Positions 32,226 through 36,114 of a stretch of DNA of 36,114 bases are shown here, piece after piece; the first letter of the stretch is position 1, and each line of letters starts with the position of its first letter. The stretch is from Clostridiales bacterium. GTDB lineage: Bacteria; Bacillota; Clostridia; Saccharofermentanales; Saccharofermentanaceae. A program made the position numbers and the translations under genes. The notes below the pieces were generated by a model that made no database searches, had not been told where the DNA came from, and saw only the letters and a program-made list of their open reading frames with translations. The stretch is from the NCBI GenBank assembly GCA_017649645.1, contig JAGCGK010000192.1:1-36114 (forward strand). Reading direction: 5' to 3'.

Positions 32226-33086
32226 TTGAGAAACGACAAGAGAAACAACAGACCTGAGAGAAAGGCAAGACCATATAAGGGAAATGCTTTTAACGAGGAT
32301 AAAGCAGAGCGCGAGGTTAGAGAGCCGGTAAATAATGAGCCGTCTCCCGACAGGCTTGAGGGAAAGAACTCCGTTATGGAGGCTTTAAGATCAGGTCGTG
32401 AGTTCAACAAGGTCTGGATCCTCGAACCGTCTGACGGTAAGGCTCTTGAAGCGCATCTTCAGAAGATAATGATGATGGCAAAGGAGAGAAAGATCACTGT
32501 TGTCCGTGCTAACCGTTTGGTTTTAGACCGCATGAGCCAGACTCATAATCATCAGGGTGTAATAGCTTCTGTCGCAAGTCATGAATACGCTGATATCGAC
32601 GAGGTTATCGCGAAGGTCAGGGAAGAGGGCAGACAGCCGTTGTTTGTAGCTCTTGACGAACTTAAAGATGCATATAACCTCGGATCAGTTCTTCGTATTT
32701 CCGATGCGGCAGGTGTTGACGGTGTTATTATTCCTAAGCACAGATCCATTGGTCTTGATTCTGTCGTTGCAAAGGCTTCTGCCGGAGCTATCGAGTATGT
32801 TCCTGTATTCAGAGTCGTTAATCTTTCTCAGACACTAAGATCTCTCAAAGATGACGGTTTCTGGGTCCTCGGAACAGATATGGACGGAACTGTGGAATAC
32901 GATAAGGCAGATTACAAGGGTGCCATGGTCGTTGTTATCGGAAGTGAGGGTGAAGGCATGAGAGATTCAGTTAAGAAGTGCTGTGATTTTCTCGTGTCGA
33001 TACCTATGGTCGGACATGTTAACAGTTTGAATGCTGCGGTCGCAGCGGGTATAGTAATATTTGAAGCAGCTAAGCAAAGAAAGTAA
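32226..33086 (+). CDS. rlmB: 23S rRNA 2'-O-methyltransferase RlmB (TrmH/SpoU family)
   Basis: A 286-residue SpoU/TrmH methyltransferase. An extra N-terminal tail of about 38 basic and acidic residues precedes the substrate-binding domain (GKNSVMEALRSG, DRMSQTHNHQGVIA). The knotted catalytic domain has the SPOUT motifs LDELKDAYNLGSVLRISDAAG, VIGSEGEGMR and IPMVGHVNSLNAAVAAGI. RlmB-type enzymes methylate the ribose of a conserved guanosine of 23S rRNA; the exact nucleotide is presumed from family. The start is TTG at 32226, supported by GAGGAA 7 nt upstream; there is no ATG until residue 42, inside the conserved domain. It sits directly behind mrnC. Confidence 0.93.
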   Translation: MRNDKRNNRPERKARPYKGNAFNEDKAEREVREPVNNEPSPDRLEGKNSVMEALRSGREFNKVWILEPSDGKALEAHLQKIMMMAKERKITVVRANRLVLDRMSQTHNHQGVIASVASHEYADIDEVIAKVREEGRQPLFVALDELKDAYNLGSVLRISDAAGVDGVIIPKHRSIGLDSVVAKASAGAIEYVPVFRVVNLSQTLRSLKDDGFWVLGTDMDGTVEYDKADYKGAMVVVIGSEGEGMRDSVKKCCDFLVSIPMVGHVNSLNAAVAAGIVIFEAAKQRK

Positions 33087-33098
33087 CTATTGGGGAAA

Positions 33099-34466
33099 AT
33101 GAGAAAGATAAGGATCGGAAAACTTGCAAAAGCATCAGTAGCAGCAATGCTTACGGTAGTGTTGCTCCTGGGTATTGCGGGCTGCAGCTTTTTCGATAAG
33201 ATCCAGAACAGGATCGATCCGAGAGCATCAATTCTTTCTGCCCCTGAGCTTATGAGGCTTATTGTCAATGCGATCAATGATGATTCGATGATAAATGACA
33301 TATATGAATCGATCCCGGAAAGTCAGCGTACGGATGTATCATTCTCATATTTCTCGTACTATATCTCCATCATAAGGCAGATAGAAGTCGGTGACAGTAA
33401 TGTTGTCGAGTACGAATTCCTTGATTCGGAGGAGAATAAAGTTCATCTGGATAAGATCTACAATAAGCTCTGCCAGGTTACTCCGTCTGCTACTTTTGAG
33501 GATACTTTCCAGCCATTTGGTGATGTTAGGACCGTAAGGCTCATCAGAGAAAAGGAAGAAGATTCGGATTCTTATTTCTACATCTCTTTTGATGCGAACG
33601 GTGATGCTTATCTGTCATCTGCATGGATAATGAATACCATTGAAGTCTATAGTTACATGCAGCATTATTTTACGATGCTGACGGATGACTCTACTGATGT
33701 CTCAAAAAAGACGGAAGGTATCAGTCTGCTTCTTAAGAACAAGAGAGGGTATGCGAATACTTATTCTGATGAGATCATCGAGGCCAAAGCTCGTTATACC
33801 GTTGATTTCTACAGTTTGAAAGTAAGAAGTAATCCTGATCAGTTTATACTTCGTTCGATCAATGCTTTCATGATCGATTATGAGATCCCAGAAGTTTATT
33901 CTACCGACGGTAAGACTCTTTACCCGAGACATGTAATGGCCTTCAGGAGCATTAAATCAGAGATCGAGATCATAGATGATATCCCGCAGATGATCGATAA
34001 TAACGTCATTACCGTTAATGTATCACAGGGTCAGCTCATCAGATGCGGTCTTGATTATGACTCGTCAGCTATCCAGAGATTGTTCGGTAAGCCTATAAAG
34101 ATGACAGTGCTTACAGATAATATCTCCGTTAAGGAAGATGACGATGGCGTTGAGACTGTCGAGAAGAAGATAGGTCTTCAGTACAAAGGAATATATCTCG
34201 TCTTTGATGCATTTTTTACAGGCGGAAGTAACGACTGGATCGGCGAACTTACTTCGATCACTCTGGTTCAGAACAGCCAGGTAAGTTATTCGGTATGCGA
34301 TATCAAGCTCGGTGATGCTGAAGAATCGATCCTTAAGAGATTCCCGATGATCGAGTACGGACAGTATGTACTGAGTTATAAGAGTAATTCCGGCAAATGT
34401 AATCTGGAATATAAGGTCAAGGACGGAAAAATAACCGACATTACCATCAAGGAATCAGAACTATAA
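33099..34466 (+). CDS. Lipoprotein, unknown function
   Basis: A 455-residue lipoprotein. The signal sequence ends in a lipobox LGIAGC, with a basic N-terminus (MRKIRIGKLAK). The body is about 420 residues and not recognised. It is rich in Asp, Ser, Tyr and Ile, with alternating strands, and ends in a domain with repeated short strands (DGKITDITIKESEL). The frame opens at an in-frame TTG (33090), but the ATG at 33099 directly follows GGGG and is preferred, although the 3-nt spacing is short. It begins 12 nt after rlmB, so it is probably the last gene of the cysS operon; a strong terminator follows. Being outside the cell, it shares no obvious role with the RNA genes upstream. Confidence 0.68.
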   Translation: MRKIRIGKLAKASVAAMLTVVLLLGIAGCSFFDKIQNRIDPRASILSAPELMRLIVNAINDDSMINDIYESIPESQRTDVSFSYFSYYISIIRQIEVGDSNVVEYEFLDSEENKVHLDKIYNKLCQVTPSATFEDTFQPFGDVRTVRLIREKEEDSDSYFYISFDANGDAYLSSAWIMNTIEVYSYMQHYFTMLTDDSTDVSKKTEGISLLLKNKRGYANTYSDEIIEAKARYTVDFYSLKVRSNPDQFILRSINAFMIDYEIPEVYSTDGKTLYPRHVMAFRSIKSEIEIIDDIPQMIDNNVITVNVSQGQLIRCGLDYDSSAIQRLFGKPIKMTVLTDNISVKEDDDGVETVEKKIGLQYKGIYLVFDAFFTGGSNDWIGELTSITLVQNSQVSYSVCDIKLGDAEESILKRFPMIEYGQYVLSYKSNSGKCNLEYKVKDGKITDITIKESEL

Positions 34467-34476
34467 ATATTCAGGG

Positions 34477-34506
34477 ACTCAGATCATTCGTGATCTGAGT
34501 TCTTTT
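34477..34506 (+). terminator. Intrinsic terminator of the cysS-mrnC-rlmB-lipoprotein operon
   Basis: A perfect 10-bp stem (ACTCAGATCA with TGATCTGAGT, 34477-34486 and 34491-34500) is closed by a TTCG tetraloop and followed by TCTTTT. The stem overlaps the last codons and stop codon of the convergent phosphatase gene, so the same bases end both units. Confidence 0.9.
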
Positions 34507-35219
34507 ATCTCATCGGAAGTCATGCCCTGTTCGAGAAGGTATTTCTCAATGTTACCTTCATATTTGGAATCGATATAGTCAAGAAGTATCTCCATATTCT
34601 CCTGATCGCTTCCTAAGATATGCTTAAGGCCCGGTTCGATGTTGGCGATGAGCGGATCGAGGATAGGCTTCATGAATGTATATGAACATCTGTAGTTCTT
34701 GATGATATTTTCTCTGGAAGCACCTGCAAGAAGGTACAGGAACGCGGATATAATGCCTGTTCTGTCCTTGCCGTGGGCGCAGTGATAGAGAGTGATGCCG
34801 TCTTTGTTCTCGGAGATCCTTCTTAAGACTTCGCAGATCTTGTCGCCCAGTTCCTCGAGGACCCATACGTAAAAATCGCCGAGTTTGTGGGTTCTAAGGA
34901 AACTGATCGTCGGATTATCTTTGTCATTCGGATCGCCGATAAAAAGAGGGATGTTATAAAAATCCACGCCCGGCATGTCCTTGAACGGGTTGCCTTCTTG
35001 CTCGACTTCGAGTGCAGATCTCAGGTCAATGACCCTGTTTACGCCGTATGCCTTGATCTTTTCGCACTGTTCTTCGGTAAGATTTGAAGGGGAGTCGCAT
35101 CTGATCACGAACTTCTCGGGAAATACTTTGCCGTCTTTTAAAGGCATCTTTCCTAGGTCTCTTGAGTTGAAAAGCCCGTCAAAAGGGATCAGTTGGGAAG
35201 TTACGTCGTAATCAGCCAT
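34479..35219 (-). CDS. Tyrosine-protein phosphatase, PtpB-like
   Basis: A 246-residue cytoplasmic phosphatase. The signature HCAHGKDRTG holds the nucleophile Cys147 and Arg153 (C-x5-R). The N-terminal FNSRDLGKMPLKDGK and VIDLRSALEVEQEG segments match the PtpB-like subgroup (Y_phosphatase3), which includes tyrosine and phosphoinositide phosphatases. The length is normal. GGAG at 6-nt spacing precedes the ATG. Its last codons and stop lie within the plus-strand terminator stem of the convergent operon. Substrate unknown; Firmicutes relatives are thought to act on protein or low-molecular-weight phosphate esters. Confidence 0.85.
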   Translation of the reverse strand: MADYDVTSQLIPFDGLFNSRDLGKMPLKDGKVFPEKFVIRCDSPSNLTEEQCEKIKAYGVNRVIDLRSALEVEQEGNPFKDMPGVDFYNIPLFIGDPNDKDNPTISFLRTHKLGDFYVWVLEELGDKICEVLRRISENKDGITLYHCAHGKDRTGIISAFLYLLAGASRENIIKNYRCSYTFMKPILDPLIANIEPGLKHILGSDQENMEILLDYIDSKYEGNIEKYLLEQGMTSDEIKELRSRMI

Positions 35220-35290
35220 AGTTTTCTCCGTTCATTTTTTTCGAAAAATATTATACAACAAAAAGGTGCGGGTACCAGTAAAAAATGATG

Positions 35291-35319
35291 TTGACATACA
35301 ATCGGGCTTGTTATATTAT
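35291..35319 (+). promoter_or_regulatory. Promoter of tRNA-Arg
   Basis: A consensus TTGACA (35291-35296) and TATTAT (35314-35319) are exactly 17 nt apart. The expected start near 35326 leaves a 9-nt 5' leader before the tRNA. This is the best sigma-A promoter in the window. Confidence 0.85.
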
Positions 35320-35334
35320 TAGTTGCGTTCACAC

Positions 35335-35411
35335 GCGCCTGTAGCTCAACTGGATAGAGTGTCTGACTACGGATCAGAAGGTTGTGGATTCGATCTCTGC
35401 CAGGCGCGCCA
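35335..35411 (+). tRNA. tRNA-Arg (anticodon ACG)
   Basis: A 77-nt gene with encoded CCA. The acceptor stem GCGCCTG pairs with CAGGCGC, the discriminator base is G, and the anticodon stem TCTGA/TCAGA carries loop CTACGGA (anticodon ACG, reading CGN codons after inosine formation). The T loop TTCGATC is intact, but the T stem is GTGGA/TCTGC, so the usual G53-C61 closing pair is A53-U61 and the stem has two G-U pairs. The D arm is normal. A promoter and terminator flank it, so it is a single-gene transcript. Confidence 0.95.
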
Positions 35412-35414
35412 TTA

Positions 35415-35454
35415 AAAGGAATGTTTCTTTTTTTGAGACATTCCTTTATTTTTT
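35415..35454 (+). terminator. Intrinsic terminator of the tRNA-Arg transcript
   Basis: A 13-bp stem AAAGGAATGTTTC (35415-35427) pairs with GAGACATTCCTTT (35435-35447), one G-U, with a T7 loop, followed by a T tract (35449-35454). Confidence 0.9.
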
Positions 35455-35467
35455 CGAAAAATCCGGT

Positions 35468-35496
35468 TTGCTTTATTTAATGTACTGTGCTACAAT
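35468..35496 (+). promoter_or_regulatory. Promoter of the trigger factor gene
   Basis: TTGCTT (35468-35473) and TACAAT (35491-35496) are 17 nt apart, with a TG dinucleotide extending the -10 box (TGCTACAAT). The predicted start near 35503 gives a leader of about 48 nt with a strong GGAGG ribosome site. Confidence 0.75.
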
Positions 35497-35550
35497 TTTT
35501 CGGCTAATGGTTTTAGTTATTTAATTATTTAATATATGGAGGACGTCATC

Positions 35551-36114
35551 ATGGCATCTACAATCGAGAAGAAGGAAAACAGCGAGGTAGTTATTTCCCT
35601 CGAGGCCACAAGAGAAGAGTTTGAGGCTGGTCTCAAGAAGTCTTACGAAAAGAACAAGAAGAGATTCCAGGTTCCTGGTTTCAGAAAGGGAAAGGTTCCT
35701 TATCAGTTGGTCCTTCAGTACTACGGTGAGGGTGTTCTCTATGATGACGCGATCGACGCCGTTGCAAGCCCTGCTTATGTAGAGGCTATCAAGGAGCATG
35801 ATCTCCAGGTAGTTTCCCGTCCTAGCATCGACATCAAGGAGATCAACGAGAACGGAATGAAGTATGAGCTCACAGTTACTGTTAAGCCTGATGTTAAGCT
35901 TGGCAAGTACGAGGGCGTTGAGGTTCCTTACTCCGAGCGTGAGATTAATGATGAGTCCGTTAACAACGAGCTCGAGGCAATGCAGAAGAGAAATGCTTCC
36001 CAGGAGGAAGTTACAGACCGTGCAGTCGAGAACGGCGATACAGCAGTAATCGACTACGAGGGATTCAAGGACGGTGTTGCTTTCGAAGGCGGTAAGGGTG
36101 AGAACTACAACCTA
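35551..36114 (+). CDS. tig: Trigger factor, 5' part (cut by window end)
   Basis: The first 188 residues of trigger factor, the ribosome-bound chaperone and prolyl isomerase. The N-terminal ribosome-binding domain contains GFRKGKVP (43-50), the family signature that contacts ribosomal protein uL23, and further conserved stretches such as VSRPSIDIKEI. The window ends just after the start of the FKBP-like isomerase domain (GDTAVIDYEGF, then FEGGKG). The complete protein is usually about 430 residues, so more than half lies outside. A GGAGG site is 9 nt before the ATG. It is the first gene of a new transcription unit. Confidence 0.95.
   Translation, partial: MASTIEKKENSEVVISLEATREEFEAGLKKSYEKNKKRFQVPGFRKGKVPYQLVLQYYGEGVLYDDAIDAVASPAYVEAIKEHDLQVVSRPSIDIKEINENGMKYELTVTVKPDVKLGKYEGVEVPYSEREINDESVNNELEAMQKRNASQEEVTDRAVENGDTAVIDYEGFKDGVAFEGGKGENYNL

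Overview
The window looks like chromosome of a low-to-moderate GC, Gram-positive, fibre-degrading anaerobe of class Clostridia. Pointers are strong Shine-Dalgarno sites, lipoboxes, a cysS-mrnC-rlmB block, a type III pantothenate kinase beside an ECF S component, a GH9/CBM3 cellulase, a GH95 fucosidase and secreted DUF4214 proteins. An Oscillospiraceae/Saccharofermentans-like or Lachnospiraceae rumen or gut organism is my guess; the sequence alone does not settle the genus. No insertion sequence, phage, integrase or CRISPR array was seen.

Layout. 1-4000: an alkaline-phosphatase-superfamily enzyme, a small membrane protein, and a minus-strand operon (membrane protein, PHP phosphoesterase, TraX-like protein). 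4100-6300: a cytoplasmic GH95 alpha-L-fucosidase. 6300-13100: a minus-strand operon of three tandem paralogues for large secreted proteins (DUF6273-like module, beta module, acidic linker, two DUF4214 repeats). 13100-15070: an Lsa-type ABC-F ribosome-protection gene behind a 230-nt leader with a three-codon ORF and mutually exclusive RNA stems. 15100-18270: a DUF6054-like protein, a lipoprotein and an Rsm22-type methyltransferase. 18270-22570: a GT2 glycosyltransferase, a TerB-like/zinc-ribbon protein coupled to an esterase, and a second esterase. 22660-24690: a small secreted protein, then panT-like and coaX-like genes. 24890-29950: a membrane protein, a surface-anchored lipase-like protein and a GH9-CBM3-CBM3 lipoprotein cellulase. 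29990-34510: a 166-nt 6S-like RNA, a possible cysS leader ORF with terminator, cysS, mrnC, rlmB and a lipoprotein. 34480-36114: a tyrosine phosphatase, tRNA-Arg(ACG), and the 5' part of the trigger factor gene.

How it fits together. Extracellular cellulose degradation (GH9), surface or cytoplasmic ester removal (three alpha/beta hydrolases) and intracellular fucose removal (GH95) suit a plant-fibre or glycan lifestyle. The DUF4214 proteins are plausible surface or matrix proteins of unknown role. The most interesting regulatory feature is the attenuator before the ABC-F gene: a start-Arg-Lys-stop ORF whose stop codon lies in a 15-bp stem, an 11-bp antiterminator that conflicts with that stem, and a 12-bp terminator that conflicts with the antiterminator. 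Next are the 6S-like RNA, recognised from a 25-bp closing stem rich in G-U pairs plus a central bubble, and a possible Cys-codon leader attenuator before cysS.
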